Positions 44,173-52,648 of a stretch of DNA of 64,000 nt are shown here, one piece after another. Under the pieces are notes generated by a model. That model was not told the DNA's origin and did not search any database. It saw nothing but the letters and a program-made list of their open reading frames with translations. Numbering within the stretch: position 1 is the first letter of the stretch; every line of letters begins with the position of its first letter. The translations under genes were made by a program, and so were the position numbers. This stretch comes from Streptomyces sp. M92 (GTDB taxonomy: Bacteria > Actinomycetota > Actinomycetes > Streptomycetales > Streptomycetaceae), in contig NZ_CP101137.1 in the NCBI RefSeq assembly GCF_028473745.1, positions 5,642,001-5,706,000 on the forward strand. The letters run 5' to 3'.

Positions 44173-44733
44173 CCTTCGCGGGTGTGAGTCGGAGCCGGAA
44201 GTCGACTGTCACGTACCACCAGCGAACCGCTCCACACGACACGCCCTTGCTCGTGGCGACGGGGGCCGCCTCGTCACGCTGGGACGCCGTGGACCGGCCG
44301 GTTGCCGCCGACGGGTGGGTGCGGAGCGGGTGAGTTCCTGCAGAAGACGCGGGGGCGCGCAGCTTGCGGTCCAGAGGCTGCGGCCGCAGGGCGTCGCCGC
44401 TTCCGCGCGGGAAGGGCGGAAAGGCACACAGGGTGACCGTCAGATCGGACAAACCCGAGCCCCTTGAAGAGGGCACCGGGCCGGCCGGCGCGGCCCGCCG
44501 AGAGCAGGAGACAACAACCGTACGCCGGAATGGTAGAAGGCCGCGCCCCGAAGGGCCGAACCCCGGTCGTCGAACCAAGCAGTCGCTGGCCAGCCCAGGA
44601 GCGAATTCAAGCCTTTCCCTGCGAGGCGGCCCGCAGGGCACTGCCCACCCGCCTGACCCACTCTATGATTCTACACGTTTGTAGAAACAGGTCCTGGGTC
44701 AGCCCAGGCCACGCACCTCTGGAGACGACACAC
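44173..44733. other. Intergenic region
   Basis: About 560 bases between the divergent exchanger and the 72-residue protein gene. The last 70 bases hold a strong promoter/operator (see 44664-44686). The rest shows no supported gene. Confidence 0.4.
44664..44686 (+). promoter_or_regulatory. TATGAT box with overlapping inverted repeat
   Basis: TATGAT (44664-44669) is a good -10 box. It overlaps, by its last base, the inverted repeat TTCTACA (44669-44675), CGTT, TGTAGAA (44680-44686). The TACA...TGTA arms resemble operators of BlaI/MecI/CopY-type repressors. Placement over the likely transcription start, 48 bases before the 72-residue protein, suggests repression. Confidence 0.5.
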
Positions 44734-44952
44734 ATGGCCTCGATCGACCTGGACAAAGTCCTGGACAAGGCATGGGCGGACAAGAGCCTGCAGGAGATAC
44801 TCGCCGCCCCCGTGGGAGCGCTGAAGGGGGTTTCCGACCGCGACGGTGAGCTGCTCCAGGAGGCTTTCGGTGTCAAGACCGTCGCGGACCTGGCTGACTT
44901 GAAATACGTCCGCTGGGCGCAAGCCCTCGCTGCCCTCGAAGCGGCCAAGTAG
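44734..44952 (+). CDS. Small helical protein (helix-hairpin-helix-like)
   Basis: 72 residues with GGAG upstream of ATG 44734. It reads MASIDLDKVLDKAWADKSLQ, EILAAPVGALKGVSDRDGEL, LQEAFGVKTVADLADLKYVR, WAQALAALEAAK. The ALKGVSxxDGxLLxEAFGVKTVADLA part resembles a single helix-hairpin-helix or SAM-like unit, possibly protein- or DNA-binding. A perfect terminator-like hairpin follows, then the Spo0M gene in the same direction. The family is not named, but the gene looks real. Confidence 0.7.
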   Translation: MASIDLDKVLDKAWADKSLQEILAAPVGALKGVSDRDGELLQEAFGVKTVADLADLKYVRWAQALAALEAAK

Positions 44953-44971
44953 CCGGCCGGTCAACGGCTGT

Positions 44972-44999
44972 GGTGCCGTCCGTCGCCGCGGACGGCACC
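44972..44999 (+). terminator. Strong intrinsic-type hairpin
   Basis: GGTGCCGTCCG (44972-44982) and CGGACGGCACC (44989-44999) are a perfect 11-bp inverted repeat with a 6-base loop, 20 bases after the stop of the 72-residue gene and before the Spo0M gene. No T-run follows beyond TTA. Confidence 0.65.
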
Positions 45000-45041
45000 T
45001 TACCGATGGAACAGACGCACGTATAAGGAGTGGACGCCACG

Positions 45042-46025
45042 ATGGTGTTCAAGCGACTTCTCGGCTCGCTCGGCGTGGGCGCCCCCACGGTCGACACGGT
45101 CCTCGACCCGGCTCCCGTCCTACCCGGCGGCGCGCTCAGCGGGCAGGTGCACCTCAAGGGCGGCCAGGCCGACTTCGACATCGAGCACATCACGCTCGAC
45201 CTCGTGGCCCGGGTCGAGGCCGAGCACGAGGAAGGGGAGAGCGAGGGGGTCGTCGTGTTCGACCGGTTCACCGTCGGCGGCGGCTTCCGGCTGGCCGCCG
45301 AAGAGACACGCAGCGTCCCCTTCACCGTCGCGCTGCCCTGGGAGACACCCGTCACCGAGCTGTACGGGCAGCCTTTGGGCATCGTCCTCGGCGTGCGCAC
45401 CGAGCTCGCCGTCGCCGATGCCAGGGACAGGGGCGACCTGGACCAGCTCACCGTCGCCCCGCTGCCGGCCCAGGAAGCGGTCCTGGAAGCCCTCGGACAG
45501 CTCGGCTTCGGCTTCAAGTCCGCCGACCTCGAATACGGACACATCGGCGGCACCGGGCAACAGCTCCCCTTCTACCAGGAAATCGAACTCCACCCCGCGC
45601 CCCAGTACGCGCACCAGGTCAACGAGATCGAGCTGACCTTCCTGGCCAACCCCGCAGGACTGGAGGTGGTCCTGGAAGCCGACAAGCGCGGCGGCCTCTC
45701 CTTCTCCGGCCACGACGCGCTCACCCGCTTCACCGTCGGCCACCACGACACCCGCGACTGGACGGCCGAAGTCGACGGCTGGATCCGTCAGCTCGTCGAG
45801 CACCGGTCCGCATCCGGGCACGGTGCGTCCTTCAGCGGCCACGGACACCATGGACACGCCGAGCATCACCACGACGACCACCGCCATTCCGGTCCGGGTG
45901 TGGGAACGGCGATCGCTGCCGGAGCCGCCGGCCTCGCGGTCGGTGTCGTCGGCGGCATGGTCGCCGCCGAAGTCGTCGACGAGGTGGGGGACTTCTTCGA
46001 GGGCGACGACGAGAGCGAGGACTGA
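45042..46025 (+). CDS. Spo0M-family (sporulation-control) protein
   Basis: 327 residues from ATG 45042, preceded by AAGGAG. The N-terminal MVFKRLLGSLGVGAPTVDTV, then PGGALSGQVHLKGGQADFDI and later FGFKSADLEYG, match the arrestin-like Spo0M fold, which is linked to sporulation control in Bacillus. After about residue 250 a His/Asp-rich stretch (HGHHGHAEHHHDDHRH) could bind metal. The C-terminus adds a Gly/Ala-rich hydrophobic segment (GTAIAAGAAGLAVGVVGGMV) and an acidic tail. The His-rich and hydrophobic tails are extra relative to the core fold. A GTG at 45030 lies inside the ribosome-binding site and is unlikely. Confidence 0.8.
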   Translation: MVFKRLLGSLGVGAPTVDTVLDPAPVLPGGALSGQVHLKGGQADFDIEHITLDLVARVEAEHEEGESEGVVVFDRFTVGGGFRLAAEETRSVPFTVALPWETPVTELYGQPLGIVLGVRTELAVADARDRGDLDQLTVAPLPAQEAVLEALGQLGFGFKSADLEYGHIGGTGQQLPFYQEIELHPAPQYAHQVNEIELTFLANPAGLEVVLEADKRGGLSFSGHDALTRFTVGHHDTRDWTAEVDGWIRQLVEHRSASGHGASFSGHGHHGHAEHHHDDHRHSGPGVGTAIAAGAAGLAVGVVGGMVAAEVVDEVGDFFEGDDESED

Positions 46026-46464
46026 GCGACAGCCCACCCCGGGTGCAGGAATGCGGAGCCACCCGCTCGGCCATCCGCTTCCCGACCACGACACCGGCCT
46101 TCTACGACCCCGGGCCGCATCGCCCGGGGGCTCAGGACGACCAGGCAGTCGTTCGCGAGGTGTGTCACGCCCTCTGCCTCCCACCCCGCGAGTTCGATCT
46201 CTGACTGACCGGGGGGTGTTAAGGATCAAGACCGGTTCCGGCAGCGTGGTCACAGTGGCGGCGTGCGACGGGTTCGGCGAGGTCGGTGAAGCCTGCCGCG
46301 CAGGGCAGGGCGACCGGATGCCGGCCTTCGCCCCGTCCGCCGACTCTCGGGGCGAAGAAGCCGACGAAGCCCGCCGCGTCGTGCGGGGCGGCGTGAACGG
46401 ACACGGTTGGGGGCGCGGCCGTCGAGCACGCTTCATGCCCTCCTCCGGTTCACCGTCCGTACGG
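46026..46464. other. Intergenic region
   Basis: About 440 bases between convergent genes. No gene is supported. Long plus and minus frames cross it without motifs. Confidence 0.35.
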
Positions 46465-46869
46465 TCAGGGAGCCGTGCGCCGTCGCGGCGGCTTGATGGC
46501 GTACAGGTCGAGGATGTCCGGCGGGGGTGCCACCCCCGGTCCGCCCGCGCGTGCCCACGCGGCGATGTCCTCGGTCGCGTCCGGATCGTTGACCAGTCCG
46601 AGCCAGACGGGACGGGCACCGGCGGCACGGCCTTCGGCGGAAGGCAGTACGACGATGACGTTGGCCTGGTCGCAGACGTCGAGGCAGTCGGAGACGCGCA
46701 CCGGTGCCGCGGCGCGCAGGCGGTCGGTCTGGGCCGTGTGGTCGACGCCGGTCACTTTGGGGCTGCCGCAGCAGCAGTCGCGGCACACAACGATGCGGCA
46801 CGGCACCTGGGCGGCGGCCGTTGCGGCCCTCGTGTCGTCTGTCGTTCGTCCGGTCGGCGTTGCGGGCAT
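46465..46869 (-). CDS. Thioredoxin-like 2Fe-2S ferredoxin
   Basis: 134 residues from ATG 46869. Cysteine motif CRDCCCGSPK (about residues 30-39), then CLDVCDQANVIVV about 35 residues later, gives the C-x(n)-C...C-x3-C ligands of thioredoxin-fold [2Fe-2S] ferredoxins. The remainder, GARPVWLGLVNDPDATEDIA and WARAGGPGVAPPPDILDLYA, is typical of Streptomyces members. It would carry electrons in the cytoplasm. Its partner is unknown; a heme-type membrane reductase lies upstream in the same orientation. Confidence 0.8.
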   Translation of the reverse strand: MPATPTGRTTDDTRAATAAAQVPCRIVVCRDCCCGSPKVTGVDHTAQTDRLRAAAPVRVSDCLDVCDQANVIVVLPSAEGRAAGARPVWLGLVNDPDATEDIAAWARAGGPGVAPPPDILDLYAIKPPRRRTAP

Positions 46870-47124
46870 GCGGTGCCGTCCCTCTCTCCGGGGAGATCCG
46901 CCCCGGTGGTCCGTCGAGGAGGCGACCGCGTGAGTCTCCTGGCTCTCGGGTCGATGCTCCTCCCGGCCTTCCCGCCCGCTGCCGGGCAGTGGCCTGTCGG
47001 GACTCGCTCGCCGATCACAGTGGCGGGACCGCGCCGGATTTCCACCGGCTTCCTCGTCCGCCGTCGCCTTGTCACCGGACATCATCCCATCCCGGGACGC
47101 CGTCCCACCGCCCCGTTCGAGCCT

Positions 47125-48111
47125 TCAGTCCGTCTCCTGGGAGTGCGGGGCCGTCGCGGGCGGATGGGTCGGGCGGTCTCGCCCACCGTCACGGCCGGAC
47201 GCCACCACGGCGACCAGCCCGACGACGACGGCCCCGGCGGCGGCCCGTCCTGCCGCCCGCAGCCACCACCCCGACCGGGCCGCGCCTCCACCCCTTCCGG
47301 GAGAGCCCAGCCGTTCGGCCCGCCGGGCCGGCCTCATCAGACGCAGCAACAGCAGCACCGCGACCGGGAGTTGCAGCAGCCACAGGACAGTGCGCGGCCA
47401 CTCCCCGTACCAGACGTTGGTTCCGTACAGCAGTGTGTGCCACACGCTCAGCACGTAGACGACGATCACGAAACGGTGCAGCCGCCTCCAGGTGTTCGCT
47501 CCGATGCGGTGCCGGACGTAGAACAGCAGCCCCAAAGGAATCGCCAGGTACAGGGCACCCTGCCCGAGCGGGATGGCGATCCGGCCGGTTCCGGAGTCGT
47601 ACCAGCCGGGCACGAAACTGTCGGCGAAGCCCACCCACAGCCGCTCGGCCCAGTCCACCTTCGTCTCGTAGCGTACGAGTTCCGCGGCGAACATCAACGC
47701 GTGCGCGAACATCAGCGCCGTCGTCGTCAGACTCGTGGTGCGGTGCCAGCGCTCCAGCACCTGCCGGGAGACCGGCAGTCGGGCGGGCCGCCGCCCCGAC
47801 AGCAGCAGGCCGAGTATGACCGTGCCCCAGGCCCACAGCAGCCCCGACCACCCGAACGCCTGGCTGAGCAGGTACATCCAGTAGGTGCCGGCATCGTCCA
47901 TGAACGGCATGACCGCGACCGTGTCCGAAGCACCCGACTCCATGCGCGCCCACAGGAGGGCGAACACGAGCGCCGTGACCACCACCGCCGCGGCGGCGTC
48001 GGGCAGGGCGGACCGCAGGTCGCCGCGGAGCACGACTCGGTCGCCGGGAGGCTGTCGCCGTCCGGGCGGGGGTGCCGCCCCGCCCTCGACCGGCCTCGCG
48101 TCTGATGTCAT
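47125..48111 (-). CDS. Ferric-reductase-like transmembrane protein
   Basis: 328 residues from ATG 48111, with GGGAGG six bases upstream. At least six helices are present. RWHRTTSLTTTALMFAHALM and RRLHRFVIVVYVLSVWHTLL contain the paired histidines that ligate two hemes in ferric-reductase/NOX-type membrane domains. The FAD/NADPH-binding part is missing, so this is a stand-alone heme-b module that would need a separate electron donor; the neighbouring ferredoxin is a candidate (inference). The C-terminal tail is a Ser/Pro/Arg-rich segment with one more hydrophobic stretch. The frame extends upstream through the hexamer repeat, but that part is not coding. Confidence 0.8.
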   Translation of the reverse strand: MTSDARPVEGGAAPPPGRRQPPGDRVVLRGDLRSALPDAAAAVVVTALVFALLWARMESGASDTVAVMPFMDDAGTYWMYLLSQAFGWSGLLWAWGTVILGLLLSGRRPARLPVSRQVLERWHRTTSLTTTALMFAHALMFAAELVRYETKVDWAERLWVGFADSFVPGWYDSGTGRIAIPLGQGALYLAIPLGLLFYVRHRIGANTWRRLHRFVIVVYVLSVWHTLLYGTNVWYGEWPRTVLWLLQLPVAVLLLLRLMRPARRAERLGSPGRGGGAARSGWWLRAAGRAAAGAVVVGLVAVVASGRDGGRDRPTHPPATAPHSQETD

Positions 48112-48260
48112 CAGGGGCCTCCCGGGCACGGGCCACCGCGGTGACGGTGCGCATGTGGCGTGAGGCAACAAGTCTGGCCGGGGAGGAAGCGAGACCCCGA
48201 GGCGGTATCCGGCCAGAGTCTTCGCGAGCAGTGCGCGGAACACACCTGCTTCTGCCTGGC

Positions 48261-48368
<108 letters not shown>

Positions 48369-48470
48369 ACAACCGTCGACGTGCCACGGTTGCAGGGATA
48401 GGGCACGGCTGCCTCCGCGCTGACATAAGCAGTCGGTTCACGCCTCCCCTCGACCGACCCAACTCCCGGA

Positions 48471-48502
48471 TACAGGGATTCCTGGATTCAGAAAGTCCTG
48501 TA
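48471..48502. promoter_or_regulatory. Inverted repeat before CmtR gene, candidate metal-regulated operator
   Basis: TACAGG (48471-48476) and CCTGTA (48497-48502) are inverted over 20 bases, with a direct repeat GGATTC (48476-48481 and 48484-48489) inside. It ends 10 bases before the GTG start of the ArsR-type gene, where an autoregulatory operator would sit. Confidence 0.45.
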
Positions 48503-48512
48503 CTGTCGTGGG

Positions 48513-48848
48513 GTGCTGACTGTTGCCTCCGACATCGAGGTGCTGGCCCGCTTCGGCCGCGCGCTCGCCGATCCGATCCGCTGCCGCGTCCTGCTGGCCT
48601 TGCGCCAGGCACCGGCCTATCCGGCCGAGCTCGCCGACGCGCTCGGCGTCTCCCGGACCCGCCTGTCCAATCACCTGACCTGCCTGCGCGACTGCGGCCT
48701 CGTGGTCACCGTGCCCGATGGGCGCCGCACCCGCTACGAGCTCGCCGACGAACGCCTCGGCCACGCCTTGGACGACCTTCGGGCTGCCGTGGTGGCTGTC
48801 GAGACCGACCGCGCCTGCGTCGACGCCGACGAGAAGGGCTGCTGCTGA
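48513..48848 (+). CDS. cmtR: ArsR/SmtB-family metal sensor, CmtR type
   Basis: 111 residues from GTG 48513. The winged helix reads LGVSRTRLSNHLTCLRDCGL. Cys57 and Cys61 in the recognition helix, together with Cys102 near the C-terminus, fall at the same positions as the Cd(II)/Pb(II) ligands of Mycobacterium tuberculosis CmtR. The terminal KGCC is an additional thiol pair. It should repress the operon until Cd or Pb binds. The CDF exporter gene starts two bases after the stop. Confidence 0.85.
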   Translation: MLTVASDIEVLARFGRALADPIRCRVLLALRQAPAYPAELADALGVSRTRLSNHLTCLRDCGLVVTVPDGRRTRYELADERLGHALDDLRAAVVAVETDRACVDADEKGCC

Positions 48849-48850
48849 CC

Positions 48851-49579
48851 ATGACCGCCGGGATATCGATATCCCTGGGGCCGTCCCAGGCCCGCCGCGA
48901 AGTCCTCGCCAGGCGCGTACGCCTGCTGGTCGCCGCCACCATCGCCTACAACGTGATCGAAGCGATCGTCGCCATCACCGCCGGCACGATCGCCTCCTCC
49001 AGCGCCCTGATCGGCTTCGGTCTCGACTCGATCATCGAAGTCTCCTCCGCCGCCGCGGTCGCCTGGCAGTTCTCCGCCCGCGACCACGCCCTCCGCGAGG
49101 CGCGCGAGCAGACCACCCTGCGCATCATCGCGGTGTCCTTCTTCGCGCTCGCCGTCTACGTCACCTTCGACGCCACCCGGGCCCTCGTCGGCACCGGCGA
49201 GGCCGACCGTTCCATCCCCGGCATCGTCATCGCAGCCCTGTCCTTGGCGATCATGCCGTTCCTGTCCGCCGCCCAGCGCAAGGCCGGACGCGAACTCGGC
49301 TCCGCGTCCGCGGTCGCCGACTCCAGACAGACCCTCCTGTGTACGTACCTCTCCGCCGTGCTCCTGGTCGGCCTGGTCCTCAATGCCACCCTCGGCTGGT
49401 CCTGGGCAGATCCGATCGCCGCCCTCGCCATCGCCGGTATCGCCGTCAAGGAAGGCCGCGACGCCTGGCGGGGCAAGGGCTGCTGCGCCCCCACCGCCCG
49501 CCCTCCGCTTCCCGTCGCACCGGCCGCGGACGAGACAGACGCGTGCGGCCGCGAGCCGGGCTGCACCTGTTGCTCGTAG
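48851..49579 (+). CDS. CDF-type cation exporter with Cys-rich tail
   Basis: 242 residues, starting two bases after the CmtR stop. It has six hydrophobic helices; SALIGFGLDSIIEVSSA (TM2, with Asp) and the TM5 segment WADPIAALAIAGIAVKEG (with Asp) carry the usual metal-site residues of cation-diffusion-facilitator proteins. The cytoplasmic C-terminal domain is absent. Instead, the last 35 residues hold six cysteines (GKGCCAP, DACGREPGCTCCS) that could bind a soft metal. Paired with a CmtR sensor, it is probably a Cd/Pb (or Zn) efflux protein. Confidence 0.85.
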   Translation: MTAGISISLGPSQARREVLARRVRLLVAATIAYNVIEAIVAITAGTIASSSALIGFGLDSIIEVSSAAAVAWQFSARDHALREAREQTTLRIIAVSFFALAVYVTFDATRALVGTGEADRSIPGIVIAALSLAIMPFLSAAQRKAGRELGSASAVADSRQTLLCTYLSAVLLVGLVLNATLGWSWADPIAALAIAGIAVKEGRDAWRGKGCCAPTARPPLPVAPAADETDACGREPGCTCCS

Positions 49580-49627
49580 GAGCCCGCGCACTCCCGCCCG
49601 CGGGCGCGTGCCTGAGTCGCGCGGTCG

Positions 49628-49900
49628 TCAGTGGCCGCGCGGGACGCACCTGACGACCGCCAAACCGGCGAGACACCCCAGCGCGCCGATGACGGCGCAG
49701 CGGTCGGGGCGGTAGCCGTCGGCGACCACGCCCAGGTGATCGATCCGGCGACGAAGGCGCCGCCGCACGCGTCGAGGACGCGGCCGAGGCTGTCGTCGGT
49801 CGTGATCCTGCGCCGAGCGGTGAGGGAGGACAGGCGGACCGAAAGCGGCCACCGTCGTCGCAACCAGCCGCGTTGTCGCGCCGCAGGAGTGCGGCCAGCT
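49628..49900 (-). pseudogene. YnfA-family membrane protein remnant
   Basis: The C-terminal phase reads GVVADGYRPDRCAVIGALGC and LAGLAVVRCVPRGH before the stop at 49628. A neighbouring phase supplies the preceding part, LGRVLDACGGAFVAGSITW. Joined, they match the second half of YnfA (UPF0060) proteins (GRxxAxYGGxFxxGSxxWGxxxDGxxPDRxD). A frameshift splits the two parts and the N-terminal helices are not recoverable. It is convergent with the CDF gene. Confidence 0.6.
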
Positions 49901-49952
49901 CGTTCGGCGCCGGATGGAACAGGTCTCCCCAGCCCTCTGACCGGGCCGCGGC

Positions 49953-50912
49953 TCAACTCCCCGGAGCGATCAACGAGGAGGCATGGCCCGTGGCGCCCAC
50001 CGCTGTTCGCGCCGCCGCCACGAACGCTGCGGTCGCCGGGTGGGTGCCGCCTCCCGCGCGGAATGCGACCTTCGAGCGGCGGAAGAGCGGCAGCCGGGTC
50101 AGGACCACCTCCGCGGGGGCGTGTGCGGTGGCCATCTCCGGTACGAATCCGGCGCCTTGCCCGATGGCGGCCAGTGCCAGAACCGTACGGAAGTCGTTGA
50201 CCTGATGGCGGATGCGCGGCTGGAAGCCGGCCGCCTGACAGGCGCGTACAGCCATCACGTGGCCGGTCGTGCCGTCCCGGGCGGTGATCCATGGTGCCGC
50301 TGCCCACGGCCCGAGCAGTTCCGCCAGCGTGTCACCTCGGGCGGCCGCACCACTCGCGGGATCAGTGTCGGTGCCGGTGGTGGCTCCCGTGGCCAGATAC
50401 ATCGGCTCCTCCAGCAGAGGCACCTGGTCGACCGTGGTGTCCGGGGACGCGGGCACGAAGTCGTAGTCGTGGACGAGGGCCACGTCGAGTTCGCCGGCGC
50501 GCAGGCCGTCGGAGACCCGTGCCGAGTCGATCTCCTGGACCATCGGTTCCAGCGCGGGGTGCCGCTGGGCCAGTTCGGCCAGCGTGGCGGGCACGATCGC
50601 GGGGCCACCGGACGGAAACGTCCCGATCCGCAGCGGGCCGCCGATGCCCTCGCGTGCCCCGGCCAGCTCGGAGACCGCCAGCTCGAGGCGTTCGAGGACG
50701 GCGTCGGCGTGGGTGACGAGGGTGCGGCCCGCAGGGGTGAGCACCACCCGTCTGCCACTTCGTTCCAGCAGGGGTACGCCCGCCTCCCGCTCAAGCACGC
50801 TCAACTGCTGGGAGACAGCCGAGGCGGTGAAAGTCAGCGCCTCGGCCACGGCCGCGATGGTGCCACGTCGGTGCAGTTCGCGCAGCAGGTGGAGACGTCG
50901 GACATCAAGCAT
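49953..50912 (-). CDS. LysR-family transcriptional regulator
   Basis: 319 residues. The N-terminal helix-turn-helix is MLDVRRLHLLRELHRRGTIA, AVAEALTFTASAVSQQLSVL, EREAGVPLLERSGRRVVLTP. The rest is the periplasmic-binding-like effector domain (GPLRIGTFPSGGPAIVPATL, LDVALVHDYDF). It is divergent from the DHDPS-family gene 71 bases away, so it most likely regulates that gene and itself. Confidence 0.9.
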   Translation of the reverse strand: MLDVRRLHLLRELHRRGTIAAVAEALTFTASAVSQQLSVLEREAGVPLLERSGRRVVLTPAGRTLVTHADAVLERLELAVSELAGAREGIGGPLRIGTFPSGGPAIVPATLAELAQRHPALEPMVQEIDSARVSDGLRAGELDVALVHDYDFVPASPDTTVDQVPLLEEPMYLATGATTGTDTDPASGAAARGDTLAELLGPWAAAPWITARDGTTGHVMAVRACQAAGFQPRIRHQVNDFRTVLALAAIGQGAGFVPEMATAHAPAEVVLTRLPLFRRSKVAFRAGGGTHPATAAFVAAARTAVGATGHASSLIAPGS

Positions 50913-50983
50913 AAGGGCAGCTTACGCATGGGCGAAGAAAGATGTACTGGATCTACAGGGTCTGTGTCGGTCAGGCTGGGCGC

Positions 50984-51898
50984 ATGAAGCGTGCAGCGAA
51001 CCTCACCGGTCTGTTTGTCCCCTTGGTGACCCCGTTCACCGACAGCCTGCGCCTCGCCCCGGACGCGCTCGCCCGCCTCGCCGACGAGGCGCTGTCGGCC
51101 GGCGGCGCTCGCGGACTTGTTGCCCTGGGCACCACCGCGGAGGCGGCAACGCTGACCACCGAGGAGAGGCGGACCGTGATCCGTATCTGCTCGGCCGCCT
51201 GCCGGGCGTACGGAGCTCCGCTGATCGTCGGCGTCGGCACGAACGACACCGCCGCCGCCATCACGGCACTGCGGGAGCTCGCCCAGAGCGGTGACGTCGC
51301 CGCCGCGCTTGTTCCATCGCCGCCCTACACCCGGCCCGGCGAGGCGGGAACACTGGCGCACTTCGGGGCACTCGCCGAACACGGGGGTCTGCCACTGGTC
51401 GTCTACGACATTCCGTACCGCACCGGTCAGCACCTCGGCACCGGCACGCTCAACGCGCTCAGGCGCCTGCCGCAGGTCGTCGGGGTCAAGTACGCGACCG
51501 GTGCGATCGACGCAGCCGCGATGGAGCTGCTCGGCTCGCCGACTCCGGGCTTCACGGTGCTCGGCGGCGACGACGCCGTCATCTCGCCGCTGCTCGCGGC
51601 GGGCGCCCACGGGGGCATCCTCGCGTCGGCCAATGTCCGCACCACTGACTACGCCGAGCTCTTCTCGCTGTGGCAGCGTGGCGCCGCCGGGCCGGCCCGC
51701 AGACTGGGAGCCGAGCTGGCCCGGCTGTCCGCCGCGCTCTTCGCCGAGCCGAACCCGACCGTGCTCAAAGGGGTGTTGCACGCCCAGGGCCGCATCCCCA
51801 GCCCGGCCGTCCGGCTGCCACTGCTGGCCGCCTCCGCCGGTTCGGTGCGGCGAGCGGTGGACCTGGCCGTCGCCAGGGCCCAGGAGACGGCGGCCTGA
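50984..51898 (+). CDS. Dihydrodipicolinate synthase (DHDPS)-family aldolase/lyase
   Basis: 304 residues from ATG 50984. Family motifs: GTTAEAATLT (about 49-58; the usual GTTGE has Ala), Tyr141 in VVYDIP, and the Schiff-base Lys169 in VVGVKYATG. It is a TIM-barrel class I lyase such as dihydrodipicolinate synthase, N-acetylneuraminate lyase or KDG aldolase. The substrate is not decided by the sequence. A divergent LysR regulator suggests a catabolic role rather than housekeeping lysine synthesis. Confidence 0.85.
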   Translation: MKRAANLTGLFVPLVTPFTDSLRLAPDALARLADEALSAGGARGLVALGTTAEAATLTTEERRTVIRICSAACRAYGAPLIVGVGTNDTAAAITALRELAQSGDVAAALVPSPPYTRPGEAGTLAHFGALAEHGGLPLVVYDIPYRTGQHLGTGTLNALRRLPQVVGVKYATGAIDAAAMELLGSPTPGFTVLGGDDAVISPLLAAGAHGGILASANVRTTDYAELFSLWQRGAAGPARRLGAELARLSAALFAEPNPTVLKGVLHAQGRIPSPAVRLPLLAASAGSVRRAVDLAVARAQETAA

Positions 51899-51959
51899 CG
51901 CGGGCTCATGGCCCCGCGGCCCAGTCCGAGTCGTCCGTTCCCGTGGACCACTGGGACGG

Positions 51960-52648
51960 TTACCGCATCTCGTCCCAGACGATCCACGGCCGCGCCTGCC
52001 AGGCGCCCCCTCCGGGGCCTGGCCCGCAGAAATTGTCTCGCTGCGGCTTGAGGTGGTCAGCAGAGGTGAGGCAGGCTTCGAGGGCGGCTCGCTGTTGTAG
52101 TGGCAGATGGTCGCCGAGGGCACTTCGCGGGGGCTGTGATCGCCCTCGCAGAGCCGGCTCCGTTCGTCGTCGTGGAACCACCAGTCCTCGGCGCCCCGCA
52201 TGGGGTGCCCCTGAAGCAGGTGTCTGGCCAACGCCTCGCTCGCCTCGGGCGCCCCCTGAACGACCAGGGCCTCGACCACCGCCGTCACGGCCTCCTCCGG
52301 AACTGCCGCGTCGCCGAGAACCGGCGGAAGAAGGAGGAGACGGGCGTGAGAGTCGATGACGCCAGCAGCACCCGGTGGTGCCTCCAGCAGGCCGGCGAGC
52401 TCACCGCTGTTGAAGTGCACGACGATTGCGAAGCCGCCGACCAGCGGCGTTTCGAACCGCGGCCACGCCGACCGATCGTGGAGCGTGTCCAGCATGACGT
52501 GCGCGTCGCCCGCGTCCGATCCGTAGGCCTCCGGCGCGAACCCGTCAGCCAGATCCGCCAAGTACGCAGGCCAGAAGCCCGGCTCAGCCAGGAGCGGGTG
52601 CCCGTCCACGACGGGCGACGAGGAGTACCAGTGCCGTGCCATCACCAT
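51960..52648 (-). pseudogene. Hypothetical protein gene with apparent C-terminal frameshift
   Basis: From ATG 52648 (GAAGG upstream) the frame reads MVMARHWYSSSPVVDGHPLL, then DLADGFAPEAYGSDAGDAHV and FAIVVHFNSGELAGLLEAPP, a solid protein of about 180 residues ending near SATICHYNSE. After that it continues, without a stop, antisense through the DHDPS gene. A second phase from about 52100 reads LEACLTSADHLKPQRDNFCG and then ARPWIVWDEMR with a stop at 51960, a natural-looking C-terminus. A frameshift near 52090-52100 explains both. If no frameshift exists, the gene has an abnormal extension. The family is not recognised. Confidence 0.5.

Noticed and set aside
45823..48105. A 760-codon plus-strand open frame
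   Set aside because: It crosses the ferredoxin and ferric-reductase genes on the opposite strand and has no recognisable domain.
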